Assembly (NCBI GenBank): GCA_020627945.1
Contig: JAHDFW010000009.1
Coordinates: forward strand, 1-41,353
Direction: 5' to 3'
DNA from: Cytophagales bacterium
Lineage (GTDB): Bacteria; Bacteroidota; Bacteroidia; Cytophagales; JAHDFW01
DNA: 41,353 nt
Part shown: positions 9,034 through 17,186 of the stretch, piece after piece
Layout: every line of letters starts with the position of its first letter
Numbering within the stretch: the first letter of the stretch is position 1
Notes under the pieces: generated by a model
Databases searched by the model: none
Told to the model about the DNA's origin: nothing
What the model saw: only the letters and a program-made list of their open reading frames with translations
Translations under genes and position numbers: made by a program

Positions 9034-9444
9034 TTCGGTTGCAAGGTACGCAAATTTTGAATTTTAAAAGTTGAGTGAAGTGGTTGGTATAATATTAACT
9101 ATATAGTTTTTTTAAAAAAGAAATTATAAAGTATTATTAGTCTGTGGATTCGGTTAATAAGTTTTTTAAATAATTATTGTTTTTTGATTTTGTTGATAAC
9201 TGATTTCTTAATTAACATTTTTTACAATCAATTCTTTTTCATTTTCAGTAAGTTAAGTTTTTATTAACATGATTGTTTGGGGATTACTGTGGATTGGAAT
9301 TTTTGTAATGTTGGTTAATAATGTGGATGATAAAAAGGTATAAGTATTGAGTTATCTACAATGGTTAGGTAAGGGTGGTATTTATGTACATTGTTCAACA
9401 GTTTATTAACAGTTACTAAGAAATATATTAACAGGTTATCCTCA
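9034..9444. other. candidate replication origin region (AT-rich, DnaA-box-like cluster)
   Basis: The longest gene-free stretch in the window, about 400 bases and very AT-rich with many TTAAT/TTATTAA runs. It contains DnaA-box-like 9-mers. Four have one mismatch to TTATCCACA or its complement: TGTTGATAA 9191-9199, TGTGGATGA 9322-9330, TTATCTACA 9352-9360 and TTATCCTCA 9436-9444. Two have two mismatches: TGTGGATTC 9143-9151 and TGTGGATTG 9288-9296. No box in the stretch is perfect; one perfect box lies 500 bases to the left at 8534. The stretch is 1.6 kb from mnmG, a frequent oriC neighbour, and within 4 kb of two parS-like sites. The call is inference from these signals; ordinary AT-rich spacer is the alternative. 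Confidence 0.5.
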
Positions 9445-11031
9445 TGGACGTAGTATAACACCTTCCATTTCCCAGTTTGCACGCAATATTAATTTGTCCT
9501 TGTGGAAAAGTATTTTTTCAGGTTGTGTACGTGTATCAAATCTACCTTGGTCAAATTTGCCATTTCCGTTGTGATCTATTTTTACTTGGATGGTATATTC
9601 AGCTGGTGGTAGGTTAATAAACTTGTATAGGCGCTCTTTACTAGTTCGTATTACTCTTGCTCCTTTCATAAGTTGAATCTCAAAGTAGTTTGAACCAGTA
9701 TATCTTAATTCACCTGATATGGAGCCTACCTGTGTTGGATCTAAGATGTCTGCTTTAATGTCTATTGGTTTATTAAGAATGTCTGGATTATAGCCTAGAA
9801 CTGATGCCGAATCAAAGACAATGTTAAGATTAGTAGTTGCTTTAGTGTCAAAATGAATGATAATATGGTTGTTACCTTGTATTGAATGTTTAAAATTAGA
9901 TAAATCTCCTAGTTCGATGGAATCTGAAAATATTCGTATCTTATTGGTAATCAGTGTTTTAACTGGTATATTAGATTCTAAGATTATGCTATCTTTCGCA
10001 AGAATCTTCTTATTGACAGGTCTAAGTGACAAAAACTCTAATGTGTCCTTGTTTAATCTAGGATGTTTAAAGTAGAAACTAGTGGTGTCTAAATTATCAT
10101 TAAGGTCTGATGAGATAAGTTTCACGTGGAACGTATCAGTTTCAAATGATTTAAATACTTGATATTCTGGATTAATGGTTGATTCGGAGTATTGTAGTTC
10201 TAAAGGTTTAAAATCACTATCTGTTATTGTAAATTGTTTTACAGGATTATCGGGTGTTATGACCATATGATATTTTGATTCTCTTTTGGTCCATTTAGGC
10301 GCTTCTTCATCGCTCAGGAATAAATTAAAGTCGATATCTCTTAAATTACTGTCCAGTTGAATATAGTTGTCTAAGAAACCAACTTCCTCCTCTTTATCAT
10401 AGGTTAGGTTATTATTATTGTCTATAAAAGCGTATGCTGAATAAGTACCTGCTTTAAGATTGTCTATTCGAAAAGATCCATCCTTTCTACATTTAGTAAA
10501 GTAGATAGGTTTGTGCTTCTGAATATTAACAGTATCACTTGGAGGATATAGTCCAACAAGAGTTTTGTCACTGGTTTGATTGTTATGATGAATTGTAGTA
10601 TTACCTTTTATGTAAGCTGTATCAATTATTTCACCAGTAGAGAATACGTATTTTAGATTCTTTATTTTATTAGGTTTAGTAATATCCTGGATACATTCAG
10701 GGAAGTATAAAGTATATGTAGTATTCGGAGCAGGAGTTCCATCTATCTCTAGATACAATGTTTTACGAACTACTTTAGGTTTTAATTTAAAGTTGGCTGC
10801 TGGCGATATAATTACTTTCTGTGCTAGTTGTACTTCTGCTATTTTTTCATTGAATTCTATTTCAATTGTTTTAGTAATAAATCTAGTGGAAAGATTCTTA
10901 GGTTCCATAAGTTTGGCAAATGGAGGTTCAGTATCTTCTGGTCCACCTGTTGGTGGTTTTTCTATAGCACAGGATGTTAGAATAAGAATTAGGACAAGGA
11001 TAGTAATGAGCCCTTTAGTAGTTTCTTTCAT
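9442..11031 (-). CDS. Ig-like domain (Big_5) lipoprotein
   Basis: 529 residues with a lipoprotein signal (GLITILVLILILTSC, lipidated Cys near 21). The N-terminal stretch after Cys, PPTGGPEDTEPPFAK, and the following 'F..k.IEIEFNEKI' are typical of a Bacteroidota lipoprotein family with a Big_5 Ig-like domain (about 40-130). Later parts are beta-rich, including a prealbumin-like segment (DGSFRIDNLKAGTYSAYAFIDNNNN, split here as GSFRIDNLKAGTYSAY and FIDNNNN) and a second near the end (YKFINLPPAEYTIQVKIDHN, then GNGKFDQG). It is probably anchored in the outer membrane. It starts 6 bases after mnmG on the same strand and closes the DUF4175-ybeY-mnmG run. Its function is unknown. A parS-like site lies inside the gene at 10118-10133. 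Confidence 0.85.
   Translation of the reverse strand: MKETTKGLITILVLILILTSCAIEKPPTGGPEDTEPPFAKLMEPKNLSTRFITKTIEIEFNEKIAEVQLAQKVIISPAANFKLKPKVVRKTLYLEIDGTPAPNTTYTLYFPECIQDITKPNKIKNLKYVFSTGEIIDTAYIKGNTTIHHNNQTSDKTLVGLYPPSDTVNIQKHKPIYFTKCRKDGSFRIDNLKAGTYSAYAFIDNNNNLTYDKEEEVGFLDNYIQLDSNLRDIDFNLFLSDEEAPKWTKRESKYHMVITPDNPVKQFTITDSDFKPLELQYSESTINPEYQVFKSFETDTFHVKLISSDLNDNLDTTSFYFKHPRLNKDTLEFLSLRPVNKKILAKDSIILESNIPVKTLITNKIRIFSDSIELGDLSNFKHSIQGNNHIIIHFDTKATTNLNIVFDSASVLGYNPDILNKPIDIKADILDPTQVGSISGELRYTGSNYFEIQLMKGARVIRTSKERLYKFINLPPAEYTIQVKIDHNGNGKFDQGRFDTRTQPEKILFHKDKLILRANWEMEGVILRP
10118..10133. other. second parS-like ParB-binding site (inside lipoprotein gene)
   Basis: The sequence AGTTTCACGTGGAACG contains GTTTCACGTGGAAC (10119-10132), which matches every fixed position of the general parS core GTTNCACGTGNAAC. 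The outermost bases (A and G) differ from the consensus T and A. It is inside a coding region, as many parS sites are. Seven CACGTG hexamers occur in this window, and only this one and the one at 12907-12922 have GTT/AAC flanks. Confidence 0.65.
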
Positions 11032-11037
11032 TCGTTA

Positions 11038-12897
11038 TTATTTGGCAAGATGTACCATTAGAATAGAGATATCAGAAGGAGACACACCTGAGATTCTTGA
11101 AGCTTGACCCAAAGTAGTAGGTCTTATTTTAGTTAGTTTTTCAACGGCTTCATTGGAGAGTGCATTTATATTTCTATAATCTATATCGTCATTAATTTTC
11201 TTCTTTTCTAATTGGTTGAACTTTTCTACGTGTTGTCTTTCTTTCTCTAGATAGTTCTCGTATTTAATATTTATTTCAGCTTGTTCTATTTCAAGTTCTT
11301 GATATTGGTTAAGTGTTTCAAGATCTTCATTTAGCTTTATCAAACTTTTCAACGACGCACCTGGTCTTCTTATTATATTAACCAGTTTCATCTTTTGCTT
11401 GATTGGTGCTGAGTTTAATTGATCCAAGTATGGATTAATACCTTCTGGAGTTATAGATTTTTGCGTACAGAAATTAATGATTTGAGAAGTGTTGTATTTC
11501 TTACTTTCAACGTTCTTAAGTCTTGTATCATCAGCAAGCCCAACTTCATGTCCTCGTTTAGTAAGTCTTATATCAGCATTGTCCTGTCTTAACAGTAGAC
11601 GGTGCTCTGCTCTAGATGTAAACATTCTATAAGGTTCATCAGTACCTTTATTGATAAGGTCATCTATTAGTACTCCTATGTATGCTTCTGATCTAGATAG
11701 TACAAATGGATCTTTCTCATTTACTTTGTTATGAGCATTAATAGCAGCCATCATTCCTTGACATGCTGCTTCTTCATAACCTGTAGTACCGTTGATTTGT
11801 CCAGCGAAGTACAGACTATCTATGGCTTTTGTCTCAAGTGTATTCTTAAGCTGTGTAGGTTGAAAGAAGTCATATTCAATAGCATATCCAGGTCTAAACA
11901 TTTTTGCTTGCTCAAAACCAGGTATTGTTCGAAGTGCATGAAACTGTACATCCTCTGGTAAAGAAGATGAAAATCCATTTACATAAACTTCTACTGTATC
12001 CCATCCTTCTGGTTCAATAAAGATTTGATGCCTTGGTCTTTCTGCAAACCTAGTTATTTTATCTTCTATAGAAGGGCAGTATCTTGGTCCCAGTCCTTGT
12101 ATTCTTCCTGTGAACATTGGAGACTTTTCGAATCCTGTTCTAAGAATTTCATGAGTATCTGAATTGGTATATGTAATATGGCAACTACGTTGTCCTTGTA
12201 ATTTTGGCGTATCAGTATAAGAGAACTTGCCTGGGTTAGTATCTCCTGGTTGTTCTTCGGTTTTAGAATAATCGATACTTCTGCCATCTACTCTTGGCGG
12301 TGTACCTGTTTTCATTCTAGCTGCTTCGAAGCCTAGACTTACTAATTGTTCTGTAATTCCAGTGGCTGCTTTTTCTCCAGTTCTTCCACCACCAAATTGT
12401 TTTTCTCCGATATGTATTATACCATTTAAGAATGTACCATTAGTAAGGATAACAGATTTGGATCTTATTTCTATTCCCATGGAAGTAGTTACTCCACAGG
12501 CCTTATTATTTTTAACAATAATACCTGTTACCATTTCTTGCCAGAAGTCTACGTTGGGATTACGTTCTAGACTAAGTCTCCATTCTTCAGCAAATCTCAT
12601 GCGATCACTTTGAGCTCTAGGACTCCACATAGCTGGACCTTTAGATTCATTGAGTAATCTAAACTGTATCATAGTCTTGTCTGTAACTATTCCAGTCATA
12701 CCACCAAGAGCATCAATCTCTCGTACAATCTGACCTTTAGCTACACCACCCATTGCTGGGTTACATGACATTTGTGCAATAGTATTCATATTCATGGTAA
12801 CCAATAAAACTTTGGATCCCATGGTAGCTGCAGAGTGTGCTGCTTCGCAACCTGCATGTCCTGCACCTACTATTATTACGTCGTATTCTTGAAACAT
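11038..12897 (-). CDS. mnmG: tRNA uridine-5-carboxymethylaminomethyl(34) synthesis enzyme MnmG (GidA)
   Basis: FAD-dependent partner of MnmE that installs the cmnm5 modification on U34 of tRNAs reading split codon boxes. 619 residues, the family's normal length. The FAD-binding dinucleotide motif is [11 protein letters not shown] at 10-20, followed by the conserved [20 protein letters not shown] region (44-63). The two GidA signatures are [12 protein letters not shown] and [17 protein letters not shown]. The C-terminal helical domain ends with [20 protein letters not shown]. The start at 12897 puts the first strand DVIIVGAG right after the N-terminus. It sits in a minus-strand run with ybeY upstream (27-base gap containing parS) and the lipoprotein gene downstream. 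mnmG next to parS and candidate origin elements matches its frequent oriC-proximal position. Confidence 0.98.
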   Translation of the reverse strand: MFQEYDVIIVGAGHAGCEAAHSAATMGSKVLLVTMNMNTIAQMSCNPAMGGVAKGQIVREIDALGGMTGIVTDKTMIQFRLLNESKGPAMWSPRAQSDRMRFAEEWRLSLERNPNVDFWQEMVTGIIVKNNKACGVTTSMGIEIRSKSVILTNGTFLNGIIHIGEKQFGGGRTGEKAATGITEQLVSLGFEAARMKTGTPPRVDGRSIDYSKTEEQPGDTNPGKFSYTDTPKLQGQRSCHITYTNSDTHEILRTGFEKSPMFTGRIQGLGPRYCPSIEDKITRFAERPRHQIFIEPEGWDTVEVYVNGFSSSLPEDVQFHALRTIPGFEQAKMFRPGYAIEYDFFQPTQLKNTLETKAIDSLYFAGQINGTTGYEEAACQGMMAAINAHNKVNEKDPFVLSRSEAYIGVLIDDLINKGTDEPYRMFTSRAEHRLLLRQDNADIRLTKRGHEVGLADDTRLKNVESKKYNTSQIINFCTQKSITPEGINPYLDQLNSAPIKQKMKLVNIIRRPGASLKSLIKLNEDLETLNQYQELEIEQAEINIKYENYLEKERQHVEKFNQLEKKKINDDIDYRNINALSNEAVEKLTKIRPTTLGQASRISGVSPSDISILMVHLAK

Positions 12898-12906
12898 TTT
12901 TATGAT

Positions 12907-12922
12907 TGTTCCACGTGGAACA
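12907..12922. other. parS centromere-like ParB-binding site (perfect palindrome)
   Basis: TGTTCCACGTGGAACA is a perfect 16-bp palindrome that matches the widespread chromosomal parS consensus tGTTNCACGTGNAACa at all fixed positions. This exact form is known from Pseudomonas parS. It lies in the 27-base gap between ybeY and mnmG, within the mnmG leader. ParB bound here would load onto DNA and recruit SMC for origin segregation; it might also affect mnmG expression. parA and parB are not in the window. Confidence 0.88.
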
Positions 12923-12924
12923 TT

Positions 12925-13353
12925 TTATTTTCCACGCAAAGATAGAAAGTAATCTTCTCTCTCGCGCATCTGTTGTTTTTCTTCTTCTGTTTTATCTCCT
13001 TGTCCCATTAGATGTAATACACCATGAATTATTACTCTATCAAGTTCATTGTCGAAAGAGGTATTAAATTCCTTAGCGTTTTCTTCTATACGTTCCACAC
13101 TTATATATATATCACTTTCTACAGGTTCTTCCTGTTCATTATATTGAAAGGTTATAATATCTGTATAGGTATCATGGTTTAAGTGTTCCACATTTATCTT
13201 ATGTAGATACTCATCCGAACAGAAGATATAGTTTATAAAACCAAGTTGATGATCTGACTCTTCTATGGTATTTTCAATCCAACTAGCTTTCGAATCCGAA
13301 TTAGTAATTTCAAAATCTATGTCTTCAGAAAAGAAGTTAATTTGTGTTTCCAT
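12925..13353 (-). CDS. ybeY: endoribonuclease YbeY (rRNA maturation factor)
   Basis: Metal-dependent RNase involved in 16S rRNA 3'-end maturation and ribosome quality control. 142 residues, normal for the short Bacteroidota form. The core strand YTDIITFQYN and the metal-binding motif HGVLHLMGQGD (His110, His114, Asp120) are clear, followed by KTEEEKQQMREREDYFL. The canonical motif is H-G-x-L-H-L-x-G-Y-D-H. Here the third ligand position holds Asp instead of His, a substitution I believe is common in this phylum and still able to bind zinc. Upstream is the RsbW-like ATPase gene (20-base gap); downstream is mnmG with a parS site in the gap. Confidence 0.94.
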   Translation of the reverse strand: METQINFFSEDIDFEITNSDSKASWIENTIEESDHQLGFINYIFCSDEYLHKINVEHLNHDTYTDIITFQYNEQEEPVESDIYISVERIEENAKEFNTSFDNELDRVIIHGVLHLMGQGDKTEEEKQQMREREDYFLSLRGK

Positions 13354-13373
13354 GAAGATTCGAAATAGTATGG

Positions 13374-13772
13374 TTATACGTTAAAGTATAATTTGATACA
13401 GGAACCAGTCTGATCAAACTTATATTTATCGCAAAGATTGCTAATTAGAAAGATTCCTCTTCCTCCAGGTTTGGTAAGGTTCTCTGGTGAAGTTGGGTCA
13501 GGTAAATTAAGATAGTCGAAACCTGTACCTTCATCTTTAATTTCGAAAGCGATCTGGTTTTCTAAAGCTTCTATACTCAGATGTACATTCTTTTCTCTTT
13601 CTTGGTTATTGCCATGAATTATTGCATTGGTAACAGATTCCGTTACAGCAATCATAATGTTTCCATATAGATCATCGCTGATGTTGTAATTGTCACGTGC
13701 GTTATCGATGAAACTTTCTACGATGCGCAGATTGTCGATGATCGAAGGAATCTTAATATTAAACTCATTCAT
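13374..13772 (-). CDS. RsbW/SpoIIAB-like ATP-binding protein (anti-sigma-type histidine-kinase fold)
   Basis: 132 residues forming a single HATPase_c_2 domain. The N-box is AVTESVTNAIIHGN (about 42-55), G1 is DEGTGFD (about 97-103) and G2 is PGGRGIFLI. The fold belongs to the RsbW/SpoIIAB serine kinases that control anti-anti-sigma factors, but no STAS partner or sigma factor is nearby, so the target is unknown. It starts only 2 bases after the DUF4175 gene's stop, which implies translational coupling. Confidence 0.88.
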   Translation of the reverse strand: MNEFNIKIPSIIDNLRIVESFIDNARDNYNISDDLYGNIMIAVTESVTNAIIHGNNQEREKNVHLSIEALENQIAFEIKDEGTGFDYLNLPDPTSPENLTKPGGRGIFLISNLCDKYKFDQTGSCIKLYFNV

Positions 13773-13774
13773 GA

Positions 13775-16700
13775 TTAAAGATCTCTAAGGTATTCGTTTA
13801 TTTCTTCTTTGAAGTAAGGAACGAATGCCGGGTTAACCGTTTTAAGTAATTCTATTTGTTTCTCTTTTTCTTTTAGGTATTTCTCAAATGAAGGAGGAAC
13901 AGTACGATCAAATTGTTTCGCTGTTTTCGCTTCTCTTTCTTTATCCCAATCTCTTTCTCTCATTGCTTTCTCAGCTTCAAGCAATCGTGTAATAATTTCT
14001 TTTTGTCGGTTAATGGTTTCTTGAGTTAGTCTCTTATTTAGAAGATCAATTTCATTCTCTTCCATTAGTTTCTCTAATTTTCCAATATCTCCTAGTCCAC
14101 CCTTTCCGTCTTTGCCATCTTTACCTTGTTTGCCTTTATCCTGCATCTTCTCAAGTTCTTTAAGAGACTTACGAAGTTGTTCTTGTTCAGCAGCCATTTT
14201 AGCTAGACTTTCAGATAATTCTTTACCAGATTTACCACTTTGTTTTATTTGCATGATTTGTTGGCTGAGGGCTTGTTGTTTCTTGCCTACTTTCATGCCT
14301 GGCTTTGGTTTCTTGCCTCCAGGTTTAGGATTGTTACACATCTGCTCTCCGTCCATCTTTTGAGATTGCTGTTGTTGCATCTGATCCATTACTTCAGAAA
14401 GCATTAGTGCAAGGTTGTTGATATGCGTCATAGCAAACTGTTGGTTCTTGGTTATTTCACCAACCTTACGATCTCTGATAGATTCAAGACTTTGATCTAT
14501 ATAATCATTCATATTAAATAACTCTCGAGTTACGAATGACTTTATTTCAAAGTTTCTACTCGCTAAAGCCAATAGACTATCTTCAATAATAGTTGCATCT
14601 TCTTTAATTTTAAGTTGCTTAGCCGAATGCTCTACAAATTGAGGATTAACGTTACGAATGGTTTTAAACTTATTCATGAGATCTTCTTGATCATATGAAA
14701 CCTTAATAAGGTTGTCAAGGATTCTTCTTAAGTTATCTAAATCTTCCGCTTGTTGAGCTTCTCCCATTTGTTGTTTCATTTTACTCATGGATTGACTCAT
14801 TTTCTTCATTTTGTCAGAAGCATCACTTTGTTTTTGAGAACCAGATTTATTATCTCCGGAATTAAGATCTTCCTTGGCATCATCTTGTTGTTGATCGATT
14901 TGATCAGACATATCTTGGTTTTCTTTCATTTGATCCTCCATTCCACTTTTAGAATCTTCATTAAGTTTATCAAGTTCTTTTAAGTCTTCTTTGAGATCGT
15001 CAAATTCTTTATTTAACTCTTCTTGCTTATCTGCTGCTGCTTTCTTCTCTTCCTCGGTGGAATTCTTCTTATCGGCATTTTCTTTTGCTAAATCTTCTTG
15101 TTTTTTAGCTAATTCATCAAGTTTTTCTATCGTTTCATCAAGTTTTTCTTCAAACTTAAGTTTATTAAAGAGCTCTTTAGCACGTTCTAACTCTTTCTCA
15201 AGGTTAAAATCCTTCTGTTCCATTTTTTCTAAGAGAGAAGTAGCTTCTTCGGTTTTTATATCCTTTTTCTCAAGCATTTTCTCAAGTTCTTTGAACATTT
15301 CCTTTGTTTCTTCGTCCATCATTTGGTCTAGAAGTTCTTGCAGCTTTTCAGCTTTCTCATCGAGTTCAGGATTCTGCTTATCAAACTTGTCTTGTTGCTT
15401 TTTTAGTTTATCAAACTCTTTAGAGAGTTCTTCAATAGATTTTTGAAGATCATTTTGCTTCTCAAGTATATTTTTGAGCTCATTTTTATCTTGCCAATTA
15501 AGCTTTTTCTGAGACTGCATCTTCTTTTTTGATGACTCTATTTGCTTTTTAAGCTGCTCTACTTTATCAATGTTACTCTCAAAGTTGTTTTCTACTTTTT
15601 GATTGGACTGACTTATTTTGGCTTCAATATCTTTTTGTTTACCCGTTTCTAGTACTAGGATACTTGATTTTGAGGATTTACTTCCATTTACACCATCGTT
15701 ATCCCATACTTGAACGAAGTATTCGAGTTTTTTACCATTAGTTACTAGAGAGTCTATGTTCCATTGATGGAAATAACTTTGTTCTCTATTTCTAGATACA
15801 GGTATGTTGATAGAGGTGTACCCAGATTTTGATCCGTCTGTATTTACTGTTCGGTATTTAAGTTTTAAACCATTAATACCATAGTCATCAGAAATATTTC
15901 CAGCAAGGGTAATATACTCATAAAGACTAGTATCTACATTGGTTTCTAAACTAATTTTTGGATGTAAATCCTTGATAACCTGAATATTGTATAAAATTTG
16001 ATCTTTGTTTTCCCCATTTGGATTGGCAAGCTTTATGGAGAATTTATCAGTGTTTTTGTATTGCTTTTCAGTTTTATAAGAATCGTCGGCTTTAACGATG
16101 CTATAATTAATAGCTTCTGATGAAGTAACAAGAGCCAAAGATTCAGTATTCTTGGTAATAAACTCCCAGTTAAGTACTGTCCCTTCTGGAATAGTAATAT
16201 CGTTGATGCCATTAAAGGATTCATTTTTCAAATTCACATATGCAGGATATTGTGCATAAATATTAGTCTTTAGAATTCCTGGCCTTTTTAAAAGATCTAT
16301 ATCATAAGCTTCGCTCGAATAACCAGCAGCTTCGAGATTGAACTGCTTGGAAGAAGTTACGTTTTTAAAAGTGAATTCGTATTGATTAGGATTTCCTTTG
16401 ACTTGAGTTGCTTTATAACGTACTCCATTTTCCACTACATATATGGCTTGTGGTAAAGTTTGCCCAGAAACATCAATATTTAATGTAATATCCTCATTTT
16501 CAAACACTTGAAGACTTTCATTAAAAACTGACAATTCAAATGCTGAAGGTTTGTTATAGTCCTTATCAAAATTTAAAATTCTTGATGTACTTCCACTGAA
16601 AATCAATGGTTTATAGAGCCAAACACCCCCTAAAAACACTAGTATTAAGGCCAAATACGCGAGATATTTATAATTTTCCCGACTATCTATGCTTCTATCA

Positions 16701-17107
16701 AATTCTATGGCGCTAAAACCACTTGATCGTTGAGCGACACTTGCCAGGGCCAAACTGTTGTCTGAAGTTTTCATTAACAGTATGGTATTCAGTAATTTAT
16801 CTTTAATATTTGGCATTCTATTACCAATATCAATTGCTAGTTGTTCGTCACTCGAGTTATTTCTGAACTTGAAGAGCGGTTTTAGTATAAATTGAAATAG
16901 AGAAAAGACGAAGAGACCAACAAAAGCAAAAAGTAAACCTGCTCTAGCATTTTTACCAAAGAATACAAGATGTTCTGCGAAGTTCATTATAATGTAGACC
17001 GACAGAACAAGTAAACCAAAAAAGCAGATTCCTTTAATCAGTAAAGTGGCAAAAAACTTCTTCTTGTATTTTGCTATTTTATGTTGTAGTATGTTATGTT
17101 CTTTCAT
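13775..17107 (-). CDS. DUF4175 family large membrane-anchored coiled-coil protein
   Basis: 1110 residues. Two transmembrane segments near the N-terminus (about 18-45 and 57-78) and a third at about 148-166 anchor it. A beta-rich extracytoplasmic part (about 190-490) follows, then a very long highly charged helical region (about 500-1000) rich in K, E, D and Q (for example KKMQSQKK, QQQDDAKEDL, KMSQSMSKMKQQMGEAQQAED). A Gly/Lys-rich patch (PGGKKPKPGMKVGKK, GKQGKDGKDGKGG) interrupts it near 930-1010. This matches the DUF4175 family of Bacteroidota, whose function is unestablished. The gene heads the run ATPase-ybeY-mnmG-lipoprotein and probably provides its transcription start. A terminator of the upstream gene lies at 17127-17160. 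Confidence 0.9.
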   Translation of the reverse strand: MKEHNILQHKIAKYKKKFFATLLIKGICFFGLLVLSVYIIMNFAEHLVFFGKNARAGLLFAFVGLFVFSLFQFILKPLFKFRNNSSDEQLAIDIGNRMPNIKDKLLNTILLMKTSDNSLALASVAQRSSGFSAIEFDRSIDSRENYKYLAYLALILVFLGGVWLYKPLIFSGSTSRILNFDKDYNKPSAFELSVFNESLQVFENEDITLNIDVSGQTLPQAIYVVENGVRYKATQVKGNPNQYEFTFKNVTSSKQFNLEAAGYSSEAYDIDLLKRPGILKTNIYAQYPAYVNLKNESFNGINDITIPEGTVLNWEFITKNTESLALVTSSEAINYSIVKADDSYKTEKQYKNTDKFSIKLANPNGENKDQILYNIQVIKDLHPKISLETNVDTSLYEYITLAGNISDDYGINGLKLKYRTVNTDGSKSGYTSINIPVSRNREQSYFHQWNIDSLVTNGKKLEYFVQVWDNDGVNGSKSSKSSILVLETGKQKDIEAKISQSNQKVENNFESNIDKVEQLKKQIESSKKKMQSQKKLNWQDKNELKNILEKQNDLQKSIEELSKEFDKLKKQQDKFDKQNPELDEKAEKLQELLDQMMDEETKEMFKELEKMLEKKDIKTEEATSLLEKMEQKDFNLEKELERAKELFNKLKFEEKLDETIEKLDELAKKQEDLAKENADKKNSTEEEKKAAADKQEELNKEFDDLKEDLKELDKLNEDSKSGMEDQMKENQDMSDQIDQQQDDAKEDLNSGDNKSGSQKQSDASDKMKKMSQSMSKMKQQMGEAQQAEDLDNLRRILDNLIKVSYDQEDLMNKFKTIRNVNPQFVEHSAKQLKIKEDATIIEDSLLALASRNFEIKSFVTRELFNMNDYIDQSLESIRDRKVGEITKNQQFAMTHINNLALMLSEVMDQMQQQQSQKMDGEQMCNNPKPGGKKPKPGMKVGKKQQALSQQIMQIKQSGKSGKELSESLAKMAAEQEQLRKSLKELEKMQDKGKQGKDGKDGKGGLGDIGKLEKLMEENEIDLLNKRLTQETINRQKEIITRLLEAEKAMRERDWDKEREAKTAKQFDRTVPPSFEKYLKEKEKQIELLKTVNPAFVPYFKEEINEYLRDL

Positions 17108-17126
17108 TACTACTATACAACGAAAT

Positions 17127-17160
17127 AAAAAAACCCTTAGTGTTTAGTTACCAAGGGTTT
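17127..17160 (-). terminator. intrinsic terminator after the peptide-binding lipoprotein gene
   Basis: Read on the minus strand, AAACCCTT (17160-17153) pairs exactly with AAGGGTTT (17138-17131) across a 14-base loop, and a T-run continues to 17127. It lies 26 bases beyond the stop at 17187, so it should end that transcript and separate it from the DUF4175 run. Confidence 0.75.
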
Positions 17161-17186
17161 ATATCTACGTATTTACTTTCAATAAG

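Noticed and set aside
13694-13699. CACGTG as a possible further parS
   Set aside because: Flanks are TTGT and CGTT, which do not fit GTTN/NAAC.
14991-15446. Plus-strand Ser/Phe-rich open frame of 151 codons
   Set aside because: It is the reverse complement of the Lys/Glu-rich coiled coil of the DUF4175 gene; the low-complexity composition explains the open frame.
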